Part shown: positions 34,640-43,522 of the stretch, piece after piece
Numbering within the stretch: position 1 is the first letter of the stretch
How the letters are laid out: each line of letters starts with the position of its first letter
From: Streptomyces sp. ICBB 8177
GTDB taxonomy: Bacteria > Actinomycetota > Actinomycetes > Streptomycetales > Streptomycetaceae
Assembly (NCBI RefSeq): GCF_003144095.1
Contig: NZ_NSKH01000018.1
Coordinates: 2,385,541-2,449,540 of the forward strand
DNA: 64,000 nucleotides
Direction: 5' to 3'
The notes under the pieces: generated by a model
What the model was told of the DNA's origin: nothing
The model's database searches: none
The model's input: the letters and a program-made list of their open reading frames with translations, nothing else
Position numbers and translations under genes: made by a program

Positions 34640-36223
34640 ATGAACGCAACCCACCCCGCCGCGCCGGCCGTGACGGTCGTCGTGATCGCCTACGACGACG
34701 CCGCGCTCGTCGCCGACGCCATCCGCTCCGCGCTCGGCCAGGGCCCCGCGGTGGCCGAGGTCATCGCGGTCGACGACCACTCCTCGGACGGTACCGCGGA
34801 GGTCATGGACCGCGTCGCGGCCGGCGACCCCCGGGTGCGGGTGCTGCGCCGGGAGACCAACAGCGGGGGCTGCGGCACCCCGCGCAACGACGGGATCGCG
34901 GCGGCCACCTCCCCGTACGTGATGTTCCTGGACAGCGACGACGTGCTGCCGCCCGGCGCGGTGGACGCGCTGCTGACCGCCGCCCGCGCCAACGACGCCG
35001 ACGTCACCGCCGGCTCGTGCGTGCGCCGTGAGCTGCCCGAGGGCCGCGAGACGCCATGGCGGCCCGAACTGCACACCGAGGCACGGGTGATCGACCGCCC
35101 CGCCGACGACCCCCGGCTCGCCGACGACACCCTGTGCGTCAACAAGCTCTACCGCACGGACTTCCTCCGGGAGCGCGAACTGCGGTTCCCCGACGGCAGG
35201 TTCACCTACGAGGACTTCGTCTTCACCGCCCGCGTGCTGGCCGCGGGACCCCGGGTCGCGCTCATCCCCGCGACCGTCTACGTCTGGCACGTGCGCCGCG
35301 GAGCCGAGCGGCTGTCGATCTCGCTGGACCGGGCAGGCGTCGACAACTGGCGCGCGCGTGTCGAGGCGCACCGCCAGGTCGTCGCCGTCCACAGCGAGGC
35401 GGGCGAGGACGCACTCGTCCGTGCGGCCCGCGCGAGCTTCCTGGACCGCTCGGTGCGCATGTACGTGCGCGAACTCGGCGGACGCGGCGAGGAGTACCGC
35501 CGCGAGTGGTGGCGGCTGGCCCGCGCTTACGTCGGCGGCTTCGATCCCGCCGACGTCGCGGCGGCGCCGCTGCCCGCCCGCCTGATCGCGGGCGTCCTGC
35601 TCGCCTCCGAGCAGCCGCGCGACCTGGCGAGGCTCGCCGCGCTCGCCGCCCGCCCGCCGCGCCTGCTGCCGCCGTACGCGGCCAAGGGCTGGAGCGCCGA
35701 CCTGCCGCAGGTCGGCCTGGACGAACTGGCGGACTGCCCGCTGGACGAACTGCCGTTCACCGTCGAGGCGTTGCTGGAGCCCGGCGCGCTGCGCACCCGG
35801 CTGCGCCTGCGCGTCCACGACCTGTACGGGCGGCTCGCCGCGGCCCGCCCGCTCGCCGTCGAGGTCCGCGTCCACGACCGGATCACCGGCGAGGTGCTCC
35901 AGACCCGCACGGCCGACCTGGCCGGGTACCCGGCGGGGGAGGGCTGGACCGCCGAGGCGCCGCTCGACCTGGCCGCGCTCGCCACCGGCGAACTGGCCGT
36001 GCGCGACCTGAGGTTGACCCTGCGCTGCGCGGGCGGCGAGCGCCTGGAGGCCACCCCGCAGGCCGTGCGCCGGGGCCTGCGCCGCACCGTCGTGCCCAGC
36101 GTGCGCGGCGGGGCGCTGCTGGCGCAGCCGTACGCGACCGTGGACGGCGCGCTGGCGCTCCGGCTCGCCCCCGGGGTACGCGGAGCCCTGGACGTCGTGC
36201 GGCGCCGTCTGAAGCGCCGCTAG
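34640..36223 (+). CDS. Family 2 glycosyltransferase with C-terminal beta-rich domain
   Basis: The 527-residue protein has a GT-A fold. Nucleotide-binding VVIAYDDAALVADAIRSAL and VDDHSSDGT precede the acceptor-loop SGGCGTPRNDG and the metal-binding MFLDSDD. A long helical part and a beta-rich C-terminal domain (about residues 365-500) follow, as in transferases that decorate wall polymers. It is paralogous to the gene at 41752 (shared SGGC..PRN and MFLDSDD). The sugar is not deducible. It opens the glycan island and is convergent with galE. Confidence 0.85.
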   Translation: MNATHPAAPAVTVVVIAYDDAALVADAIRSALGQGPAVAEVIAVDDHSSDGTAEVMDRVAAGDPRVRVLRRETNSGGCGTPRNDGIAAATSPYVMFLDSDDVLPPGAVDALLTAARANDADVTAGSCVRRELPEGRETPWRPELHTEARVIDRPADDPRLADDTLCVNKLYRTDFLRERELRFPDGRFTYEDFVFTARVLAAGPRVALIPATVYVWHVRRGAERLSISLDRAGVDNWRARVEAHRQVVAVHSEAGEDALVRAARASFLDRSVRMYVRELGGRGEEYRREWWRLARAYVGGFDPADVAAAPLPARLIAGVLLASEQPRDLARLAALAARPPRLLPPYAAKGWSADLPQVGLDELADCPLDELPFTVEALLEPGALRTRLRLRVHDLYGRLAAARPLAVEVRVHDRITGEVLQTRTADLAGYPAGEGWTAEAPLDLAALATGELAVRDLRLTLRCAGGERLEATPQAVRRGLRRTVVPSVRGGALLAQPYATVDGALALRLAPGVRGALDVVRRRLKRR

Positions 36224-36245
36224 CGGCCTTCCCGCCGGGCACGCG

Positions 36246-36279
36246 GAAGGGCGGCGCACCCGTGGGTGCGCCGCCCTTC
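36246..36279. terminator. Bidirectional terminator hairpin
   Basis: A perfect 16-bp stem (36246-36261 with 36264-36279) lies between the convergent glycosyltransferase and galE genes. Confidence 0.8.
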
Positions 36280-36300
36280 GCCGTACCGGGGGGCGGGAGT

Positions 36301-37275
36301 TCAGCCGCGGTCGTGCCGCAGGCGCCAGCCCGCCCACGCCGAGGCGATCATCTCGTCCACGTCGTACCGGGCCGACCAGCCCAGCTGCTTCGCGATCCGC
36401 TCCGCGGAGGCCACCACTCGGGCCGGGTCGCCCGCGCGGCGCGGCTCGACCACCGGCGCGGCGTCGGTGCGGCCGGTGTGCCGCCGGATGCGCTCGACCA
36501 TCTCGGCGACCGAGACCCCTTCGCCGCGGCCGATGTTGACGGTCAGGTCGCCGGTCGCGCCGTCCGCCAGCCGCCGCGCGGCAGCCAGGTGGGCGGAGGC
36601 GATGTCCTGGACGTGGATGAAGTCGCGCACGCAGGTGCCGTCCGGCGTCGGGTAGTCGTCGCCGAAGATCCGGGGCGCCTTCCCCTCGTCCAGCTTCTCG
36701 AACACCATCGGCACCAGGTTGAACACCCCGACGTCGGCCAGCTCGGGAGCCGCCGCGCCCGCCACGTTGAAGTACCGCAGGCAGACCGTGCCGATGCCGT
36801 GCGCCCTGCCCGCCGCGCGCACCAGCCACTCACCGGCGAGCTTGGTCTCGCCGTACGGGTTGATCGGCAGGCAGGGGGTGTCCTCGGTGACCAGGTCCAC
36901 GTCCGGCATGCCGTAGACGGCCGCGGAGGAGGAGAAGACGAAGCGCTTCACCCCGGCGTCGGCGCACGCGCCCAGCAGCGTCTCCAGGCCCTGCACGTTA
37001 TCCCGGTAGTACTTCAGCGGGTCGGCGACCGACTCGGGGACCTGCTTCTTGGCCGCCAGGTGCACCACGCCGGTCACACCGTGCTCGGCGATCACCTTGT
37101 CCAGCGCCGCACGGTCCAGCGTGGAGCCCTCGACCAGCGGGATGTCCCGGGGCAGCCGCTCCGGCAGGCCCGTCGACAGATCGTCGAGGACGACGACCCG
37201 CTCCCCGGCACCCGCCATGGTGAGGGCGACGTGCGCCCCGATGTACCCCGCACCGCCAGTGATCAACCACGTCAT
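36301..37275 (-). CDS. galE: UDP-glucose 4-epimerase
   Basis: The enzyme makes UDP-galactose from UDP-glucose for glycan assembly. The 324-residue SDR protein has the NAD motif GGAGYIG (residues 7-13), VVHLAAKKQVPESVADPLKYY and the active site SSSAAVYG with Tyr141 and Lys145 (NPYGETK). DGTCVRDFIHVQDIASAHL follows, all as in GalE. ATG 37275 gives MTWLITGGAGYIG; GTG 37284 in frame is less likely. It is the last gene of a permease-ATPase-galE operon, 22 nt after the ATPase stop. Confidence 0.92.
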   Translation of the reverse strand: MTWLITGGAGYIGAHVALTMAGAGERVVVLDDLSTGLPERLPRDIPLVEGSTLDRAALDKVIAEHGVTGVVHLAAKKQVPESVADPLKYYRDNVQGLETLLGACADAGVKRFVFSSSAAVYGMPDVDLVTEDTPCLPINPYGETKLAGEWLVRAAGRAHGIGTVCLRYFNVAGAAAPELADVGVFNLVPMVFEKLDEGKAPRIFGDDYPTPDGTCVRDFIHVQDIASAHLAAARRLADGATGDLTVNIGRGEGVSVAEMVERIRRHTGRTDAAPVVEPRRAGDPARVVASAERIAKQLGWSARYDVDEMIASAWAGWRLRHDRG

Positions 37276-37297
37276 GCCGGCCACCCTATCGAGCGCG

Positions 37298-38143
37298 TCA
37301 CTTCTTCTTGCCCATGTACTCCTCGTAGGCGTCCACGACCTCCTCGGTCGGGCCGTCCATGCGCATCACGCCGCCCTCCAGCCAGATCGTCCGGTCGCAG
37401 GTCTCCCTGATCGCGGCGTTGTTGTGGCTGACAAGGAAGACCGTACCGGCCTCCTCGCGCAGTTCGCGGATGCGGTCCTCGCTGCGGCGCTGGAAGCGCG
37501 AGTCACCGGTGGCCAGCGCCTCGTCGATCAGGAGCACCTCGTGGCTCTTGGCCGCGGCGATGGAGAACCGCAGGCGGGCGGCCATACCGGAGGAGTACGT
37601 GCGCATCGGCAGCGAGATGAAGTCACCACGCTCGTTGATGCCCGAGAAGTCCACGATGTCCTGGTACCGCTCGCGCACCTCGGCGTAGGGCATGCCCATC
37701 GCCAGGCAACCGAGGACGACGTTCTTCTCGCCCGTCAGGTCGTTCATCATGGCCGCGTTGACGCCCAGCAGCGAGGGCTGGCCGTTGGTGTAGACCCTGC
37801 CGCGCTCCGGCGGCAGCAGGCCCGCTATGGCGCGCAGGATGGTCGACTTGCCCGAGCCGTTGGACCCGATGAGGCCGACCGCCTCACCCTTGTACGCGGT
37901 GAACGTCACGCCCTTGACGGCGTGCACCTCGCGGATGGTGGGCGAGGTCTTGCGGCTCACCAGGCGGCTGAGCGCACCGGTGGCGCTGCCCTTGCCGGTG
38001 CCCACGCCGTGCACCTTGTAGACGATGTGCACGTCGTCCACCACCACGGTCGGCACGTGCGACGGCGGGGTGTAGATCTGCGGGCCCGGGGCTTCCTCGG
38101 TGGTCACCTCGGTCGCCGTACCCGTCACGGGGGCGTCAGCCAC
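37298..38143 (-). CDS. Polysaccharide or teichoic acid ABC exporter ATPase (TagH/Wzt-like)
   Basis: This 281-residue ATPase has GLIGSNGSGKST (Walker A about residues 94-101), LPMRTYSSGMAARLRFSIA signature, LLIDEALATGD Walker B and VSHN. The VHIVYKVHG opening and the RETCDRTIWLEGGVMRMDGPTEEVVDAYEEYM end are typical of the TagH/Wzt class that exports undecaprenyl-linked glycans. It lacks the C-terminal sugar-binding domain of long Wzt proteins. GTG 38143 overlaps the permease stop by 8 bases. Confidence 0.9.
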   Translation of the reverse strand: MADAPVTGTATEVTTEEAPGPQIYTPPSHVPTVVVDDVHIVYKVHGVGTGKGSATGALSRLVSRKTSPTIREVHAVKGVTFTAYKGEAVGLIGSNGSGKSTILRAIAGLLPPERGRVYTNGQPSLLGVNAAMMNDLTGEKNVVLGCLAMGMPYAEVRERYQDIVDFSGINERGDFISLPMRTYSSGMAARLRFSIAAAKSHEVLLIDEALATGDSRFQRRSEDRIRELREEAGTVFLVSHNNAAIRETCDRTIWLEGGVMRMDGPTEEVVDAYEEYMGKKK

Positions 38144-39047
38144 GGCCGTACTCCTCTTCAGCCTTCCAGAAGAACACGTACCCGGCGAAGCCGACGAGCA
38201 CGGCCCAGCCCAGCGCCATCGCCCACACGTGGGGCGGCAGGCTCGCCGGGGTGACGGTGTCGATCAGTGCGTGACGCATGAGGGAGATGTAGACCAGCGC
38301 CGGATTCGCGTTCAGCAGGTGCATCACGAAGTGGGGGAACCTGGAGCTGTAGTTGCTCAGGTTGTAGAAGACGCCGGACAGGTACATCCAGGTGCGCAGG
38401 ATGAACGGCATCAGCTGCGCGGTGTCGGTGGTCTTCGCGCCGATGCGGGCCATGACCATCGCCAGGCCCGCGTTGAAGACCGACTGGAGGATCAGCGCCG
38501 GGATCACCAGCAGCCAGTTCAGCGTGAACGGCACGCCGGTGACCAGCACGATGGTGCCCAGCACACCCATCGAGAAGATCAGCTGCTGCAACTGGATCAC
38601 GGTGAAGGCGATCGGCAGGCAGGCGCGCGGGAAGTGCAGCGCCCGGATCAGGCCGAGGTTGTCGGAGACCGAACGGGTCCCGGAGAGCACGGCGGTCTGC
38701 GTGAAGTTGAACACGAAGATGCCGGTGCACAGGTAGGGGATGAAGTTCGGGGTGCCGCGGTTGGTGCCGAGCAGCACGCCGAAGATCAGGTAGTACACGG
38801 CCGCGTTGAGCAGCGGTGTCATCACCTGCCACGCCTGGCCCAGCCGGGCCGTGGTGTACATCGCGGTCAGCCGCGCGGTGGCGAACGAGGTGATGAAGTG
38901 CCGCCGCTGCCACAGCTGCCGCGTGTAGACGGGCAGCGGGGGCCGCGCGTTGCTGACCGAGAGGCCGTACTTCTCGGCGACTTCCTTGGGACTCAGTCCC
39001 GCGTCCGGACTGACCGGCGCTGCCGGGGACTCCACTAGTCGGTTCAC
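38136..39047 (-). CDS. Polysaccharide or teichoic acid ABC exporter permease (TagG/Wzm-like)
   Basis: The 303-residue ABC-2 permease has about six spans after a cytoplasmic segment PDAGLSPKEVAEKYGLSVSNARPPLPVYTRQLWQRRHFI. The family blocks AMYTTARLGQAWQVMTPLLNAAVYYLIFGVLL and FIPYLCTGIFVFNF are present. I start it at GTG 39047 because the in-frame extension to 39140 has low third-position GC; no strong ribosome site marks either. It pairs with the ATPase at 37298. The substrate may be the polymer made by the divergent glycerophosphotransferase gene. Confidence 0.87.
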   Translation of the reverse strand: MNRLVESPAAPVSPDAGLSPKEVAEKYGLSVSNARPPLPVYTRQLWQRRHFITSFATARLTAMYTTARLGQAWQVMTPLLNAAVYYLIFGVLLGTNRGTPNFIPYLCTGIFVFNFTQTAVLSGTRSVSDNLGLIRALHFPRACLPIAFTVIQLQQLIFSMGVLGTIVLVTGVPFTLNWLLVIPALILQSVFNAGLAMVMARIGAKTTDTAQLMPFILRTWMYLSGVFYNLSNYSSRFPHFVMHLLNANPALVYISLMRHALIDTVTPASLPPHVWAMALGWAVLVGFAGYVFFWKAEEEYGRG

Positions 39048-39445
39048 GCTGGGGGCTTTCGGTTCGAGGACGTGTCCGGTTGGGCGCACAATGCCCGAAG
39101 GCGTACGGCCGTGAACGGGCTGCGGATACAGCGATGCCACGGAAGACGATACCGTGTGTCAGCGCACGCATCAGCGAGGGCAGAGGCACAGGGTAATGCT
39201 GCTCCATAGGTGCTCCGCCCCCGGGGCGGCAAGCGCTCTCCCGGCCGGCCGACTCCGCACGTCGCAGCGGGTTTCGTCACTCCGTGCGACCGGTCCGTCA
39301 CACCCGTCCCGCGGTGCCGCCGGGGTGCTGACGTAAGATCTGGCCCGGAAGTTAAAAGTTGCATATGGAATATGGAATGGAGTGGCAGGGAACCACCGTT
39401 CCGAGCCTCTTCCACCGTCCGCGGCCTACCGGGAACTGCCCATCC
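39048..39445. other. Divergent intergenic region with candidate promoter
   Basis: This 398-bp AT-richer gap has no supported gene. Toward the glycerophosphotransferase gene I see -35 TGACGT (39329-39334) and -10 TAAAAG (39353-39358), 18 nt apart. The direct repeat ATATGGAATATGGAATGG follows, leaving a leader of about 80 nt. Confidence 0.45.
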
Positions 39446-41692
39446 ATGATCACGTTCAGTGTCATCGTCACCGCCCGCAACGCCCAGGGCTACCTACGGG
39501 GCTGTCTTGAGAGCGTGCTCAGCCAGTCGGGCGGTGATGCGGCGCCCGGGCTCGAGGTCATCGGTGTCGATCACGGTTCCACCGACGCGACCCGGGGCAT
39601 CCTCGACGACTGCGCGGAACGCGATCAGCGGGTACGGGTGGTCGCCGCCCCCGACCCCGACGGCACCAGCGGGGCCGCCCGCGCCGCCGGTGCCGCACTG
39701 TCAACCGGCGACTACGTGCTGTACCTGGGGGCCCACGACCGCCTCGCTCCCGGCGCCCTGGAGAAGCTCGCCCGGCGCATCGAGGGGATCGCCGCGGCCG
39801 ACCGGCCGGACGTCCTCCTCTTCGACCACCAGCGGGTCAACTGGATGCAGCAGGCCACCGGCAGCGGTGACGGCGCCCTGTTCGTCCTCCCGGGCCGCGA
39901 GGTCTTCTCGGCGCGCACCCAGCCCGAGATCCTGCACGTCACCCCGACGCTCGCCAACCGCGTTCTGCGGGCGGACTTCCAGGACGGGCACCAGGACCTG
40001 TTCGGCATGGACGAGTACGCCGAGGTGCTGCCCGCCATCGGCGGCCTCGCGTGCGCCGAGCGCGTCGCGATCATCGACGAGGTGCTGGTGCGCCGCGTCG
40101 AGCCGGAGAACCCGCCCGCGCCCACCGGCCAGTTCAACCTGTTCCGCCAGTACGAGCGGCTGTGGGAGGTGGTCGACGCCCGCCACCTGCCGGCCGAGCA
40201 CCGCGCGATCATCTTCAGCGGCATGATCCGCCGCTACCTCAAGGTGCTCGCCCAGTCGGAGCTGACCGAGGGTGAGCAGACGGAGTTCTTCCACCTGGCC
40301 TCCGAGCACTTCCACCGCTTCAAGCCCGCCGGCTACCAGCGCCCCGCCAACCTCAACGGCGTGCGGCACGCCATGCTGGAGCGCGACTCCTACTCCGGCT
40401 ACCGCGCCCTGCAGTCCGCCAACCGCAAGCGCCGCAACGTGCGCACCCTGGCGGTCAGGACGAAGAAGGCGCTCGCCGAGAAGGTCAAGGCCGGCGAGTA
40501 CCACGAGCAGCTGCGCCACCCGATCGAGGAGGACCTCGCGGTCTTCTCCGCCTACTGGGACCGCGGCGTGGCGTGCAGCCCCGGCGCCATCTCCGCCAAG
40601 CTCGCCGAACTCGCCCCGCACATCCGCCAGGTGTGGGTGACCCGCCGGGCCAACGTGCCGCTGCTGCCGCCGGGCACCGACTACGTGGAACCGGGCTCGC
40701 GCCGCTACTGGAGCGTGATGGCCCGCGCCAAGTACTTCGTCAACAACGTCAACTTCGCCGACGGCCTGGTCAAGCGCCCGGGCCAGATCCACGTCCAGAC
40801 CCACCACGGCACCCCGCTCAAGTGCATGGGCGTCGACCAGATCCCGTACCCCGCGACCTCGCGCGGTGTGGACTACGAGGCGCTGCTCGAGCGGTGCCAG
40901 CGCTGGGACTTCAGCGTCTCGTCCAACAGCCACTCGACCGAGACCTGGGAGCGCGCCTACCCGGTGCCGTTCACCTCGCTCGACTACGGCTACCCGCGCA
41001 ACGACGTCTTCTACACCGCGACCGCCGCGGACGTCGCCCGCATCCGCGAGCGCGTCGGCATCGCGCCGGGCCGCAAGGCGCTGCTGTACGCGCCGACCCA
41101 CCGGGACTACGAGGCCGCCTGGGAGCCGCGGCTCGACCTGGAGCGGATGGCCCGCAACCTCGGCGAGGAGTTCGTGCTGCTGGTGCGCGGCCACTACTTC
41201 TACGACCGGGGCCTGTCGCCGCTGGAGCGGCTGCACCGGATGGGGCTGATCATAGACGTGTCCAACTACGACTCGGTCGAGGAACTCTGCCTCGCCTCCG
41301 ACGCGTTGATCACCGACTACTCCTCCGTGATGTTCGACTACGCCAATCTCGACCGGCCGATGGTGGTCTTCGCCGACGACTGGGAGACCTACTCGGTCAC
41401 CCGGGGCGTCTACTTCGACCTCACCACGGAGGGCCCTGGCGTCACCGCGAGGAGCCAGGACGAAGTGGAGCGGGTGTTCCGCAGCGGTGCCTGGCAGGGC
41501 GAGGAGGCGGCCGTCAGGCGGGCCGCGTTCCGGCGCAGGTTCTGCCAGTTCGACGACGGCCACGCGGCCGAGCGCGTCGTGCGCCACGTCTTCCTCGGCG
41601 AACCGAACGTGCCGCCCGTGCTCCCGCTGGAGCGCCGGACGCCGGCGCCCGCGCCGGGAGCCGTCCAGGCCGAGCCGGCCCCGTCCGTGTGA
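39446..41692 (+). CDS. Two-domain enzyme: GT2 glycosyltransferase fused to CDP-glycerol glycerophosphotransferase
   Basis: The 748-residue protein joins an N-terminal GT-A domain (ITFSVIVTARNAQGYLRGCLESVL, VDHGSTDATRG, residues 1-230) to a C-terminal TagF/TarF-type GT-B domain. The latter has HVQTHHGTPLKCMG, LLYAPTHRDYE, VLLVRGHY and SDALITDYSSVMFDYANLDRPMV from about residue 450. Such enzymes polymerise glycerol phosphate from CDP-glycerol on lipid carriers. In the GT-A part the usual D-x-D reads LYLGAHDRL, so its own activity is doubtful. ATG 39446 is 10 nt behind GGGAA; upstream in-frame ATGs lack coding bias. Confidence 0.87.
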   Translation: MITFSVIVTARNAQGYLRGCLESVLSQSGGDAAPGLEVIGVDHGSTDATRGILDDCAERDQRVRVVAAPDPDGTSGAARAAGAALSTGDYVLYLGAHDRLAPGALEKLARRIEGIAAADRPDVLLFDHQRVNWMQQATGSGDGALFVLPGREVFSARTQPEILHVTPTLANRVLRADFQDGHQDLFGMDEYAEVLPAIGGLACAERVAIIDEVLVRRVEPENPPAPTGQFNLFRQYERLWEVVDARHLPAEHRAIIFSGMIRRYLKVLAQSELTEGEQTEFFHLASEHFHRFKPAGYQRPANLNGVRHAMLERDSYSGYRALQSANRKRRNVRTLAVRTKKALAEKVKAGEYHEQLRHPIEEDLAVFSAYWDRGVACSPGAISAKLAELAPHIRQVWVTRRANVPLLPPGTDYVEPGSRRYWSVMARAKYFVNNVNFADGLVKRPGQIHVQTHHGTPLKCMGVDQIPYPATSRGVDYEALLERCQRWDFSVSSNSHSTETWERAYPVPFTSLDYGYPRNDVFYTATAADVARIRERVGIAPGRKALLYAPTHRDYEAAWEPRLDLERMARNLGEEFVLLVRGHYFYDRGLSPLERLHRMGLIIDVSNYDSVEELCLASDALITDYSSVMFDYANLDRPMVVFADDWETYSVTRGVYFDLTTEGPGVTARSQDEVERVFRSGAWQGEEAAVRRAAFRRRFCQFDDGHAAERVVRHVFLGEPNVPPVLPLERRTPAPAPGAVQAEPAPSV

Positions 41693-41751
41693 AGGGGGTG
41701 ACCGTGACCGACCACCCCGCCCACCCGCAAGATGCGTCGACCGGAGGATCC

Positions 41752-43434
41752 ATGGCCACCGCGGCCCGCCCTGACGTCACCGTGACCGTCATCGTCTACA
41801 ACGACGCCGAGCGGCTGCCCCGCGCGGTTGCGTCGCTGCGCAACCAGACGCTGCGCAACATCGAGATCATCATCAGCGACGACCACTCGACGGACAACAC
41901 CCCGCAGGTGGCCCGCGAACTCGCCGCGCAGGACGACCGGATCGTCTACCACCGGCTCGCCGAGAACAGCGGCGGGTGCAGCGCGCCGCGCAACGAGGCG
42001 ATGGAGATCGCCCGCGCGCCGTACCTGATGTTCCTCGACAGCGACGACGAACTGCCGGCCGACGCGGTGGAGTCGCTGTTCAAGGAGCTGCGCGACGACG
42101 ACACCCTGGACTTCGCCATGGGCGGCGTGGAGCGGGTGCGCACCGACACCGGCGAGGTCTCGTACTGGCACCCGCACCTGTTCGGCCGCCGCCGGATCGT
42201 GCGCGGCATCGCCCAGGAGCCGGGGCTGCTCTTCGAGCACCTGTCGACCAACAAGCTCTACCGCCGCGCGTTCATCGACCGGCACACGCTGCGCTTCCCG
42301 CTCGGCATCCACTACGAGGACCAGCTGTGGTCAGCCCAGGCCTACATGCTGGCCCGGGCCTTCGCCGTGCTGCCGCAGCCGGTCTACCGCTGGTACATCT
42401 CGCCCTACGAGGCCGTGGGCGCGCTGTCCATCTCCAACCAGCGCCACCGCATCGAGAACGTGCGCGACCGGGTCAACGTCGCCAAGCTGATCGACGCGTT
42501 CATGGTGGAGTCCGGGCACGCGGACCTGAAGACCGACAAGGACTTCAAGTTCCTCAAGCACGACCTGCGGATGTACACCGGCGACCTGCCCTACCGCGAC
42601 CCGGAGTGGATCAAGCAGTTCCGCGACGAGGTCGACCCGTACCTCGACACCCTCGCCCCCGAGGCGTTCCAGCGGCTGCCGCGCGACCAGCGCGTCGTCA
42701 TCCAGCTGGTGCGCGACGGCCGTTACGAGGAGGCGCAGCTGGCCTCGCGCGGCATGGGCCGGGGCGTCGCACCGCGTGAGGTCGTCACCGACGGCACCGG
42801 GCGGACCTTCTGGGGCTCGGAGATCCCCGCCGATCCCGACTCCGCCAGCGAACTGGAGATCACCGACCTCGACCTGCGCGGCCGGCCGTTCCGCACCGCG
42901 ATGCTGCGGCACGAGATCACCCGGGTCACCCCCGCCTCCGGCTCCCGGCTGGAGCTGGCGGTGCGCACCTACGACCCGGGCAACCAGCTGCCGATGGGCC
43001 CGGCCGTCGCCACCGTCCACGTGGCGGGCGGCTCCAGCCGGCTCAGCACCTCCTTCCGGCTCGACCCGGTGCGCCCCGGGCTGTTCGAGGGCACCGTCGT
43101 CATCGACCTGGCCGCGGTGCCGCTGCCCAAGCACGGCTTCGCCGGGGTGCGCCACCCGGTGCTGGCGCTGACCCAGCACAAGCAGCACAACACCAGCCTC
43201 TTGCTGGCCCCGCTGGACCTGCCGCGGGTGCGCAAGAAGATCGGCTACCACGGCGGGGTGGCCGAGCACCTGGTCACCGTGGAGCCGGAGGGCCACGGCG
43301 CGGGCCGGCTCCAGATCGTCTGGGAGCGCACCGGGCTGTTCGCCCGCGTCGAGCCGTACCTGCCGGCGCTGCGCCGGGTCGCGGGACCCGGACTGCGTAC
43401 GGTGCGCGGACTGGCGAAGGGCCTGCTCAAGTAG
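41752..43434 (+). CDS. Family 2 glycosyltransferase with C-terminal beta-rich domain (paralogue)
   Basis: The 560-residue GT-A protein has VTVTVIVYNDAERLPRAVASLRNQTL, SDDHSTDNTPQ, SGGCSAPRNEA and MFLDSDDEL, matching the enzyme at 34640 block for block. The C-terminal 200 residues are beta-rich. ATG 41752 has an ideal GGAGG upstream; GTG 41704 with AAGGGGG is a real alternative adding 16 residues. It follows the glycerophosphotransferase gene by 59 bp in the same direction. It may add sugar to the glycerol-phosphate polymer, by analogy with wall teichoic acid clusters. Confidence 0.86.
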   Translation: MATAARPDVTVTVIVYNDAERLPRAVASLRNQTLRNIEIIISDDHSTDNTPQVARELAAQDDRIVYHRLAENSGGCSAPRNEAMEIARAPYLMFLDSDDELPADAVESLFKELRDDDTLDFAMGGVERVRTDTGEVSYWHPHLFGRRRIVRGIAQEPGLLFEHLSTNKLYRRAFIDRHTLRFPLGIHYEDQLWSAQAYMLARAFAVLPQPVYRWYISPYEAVGALSISNQRHRIENVRDRVNVAKLIDAFMVESGHADLKTDKDFKFLKHDLRMYTGDLPYRDPEWIKQFRDEVDPYLDTLAPEAFQRLPRDQRVVIQLVRDGRYEEAQLASRGMGRGVAPREVVTDGTGRTFWGSEIPADPDSASELEITDLDLRGRPFRTAMLRHEITRVTPASGSRLELAVRTYDPGNQLPMGPAVATVHVAGGSSRLSTSFRLDPVRPGLFEGTVVIDLAAVPLPKHGFAGVRHPVLALTQHKQHNTSLLLAPLDLPRVRKKIGYHGGVAEHLVTVEPEGHGAGRLQIVWERTGLFARVEPYLPALRRVAGPGLRTVRGLAKGLLK

Positions 43435-43457
43435 GACCGGCGCGGTACCCCACACGC

Positions 43458-43503
43458 AACGGGCGGGCCGGTCACGTGAACTCACGTGACCGGCCCGCCC
43501 GTT
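43458..43503. terminator. Very strong bidirectional hairpin
   Basis: A perfect 22-bp stem (43458-43479 with 43482-43503) lies between convergent genes. The tip contains TCACGTGA on both arms. Confidence 0.85.
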
Positions 43504-43522
43504 CGTCGGCGCGGCGGTGGAA

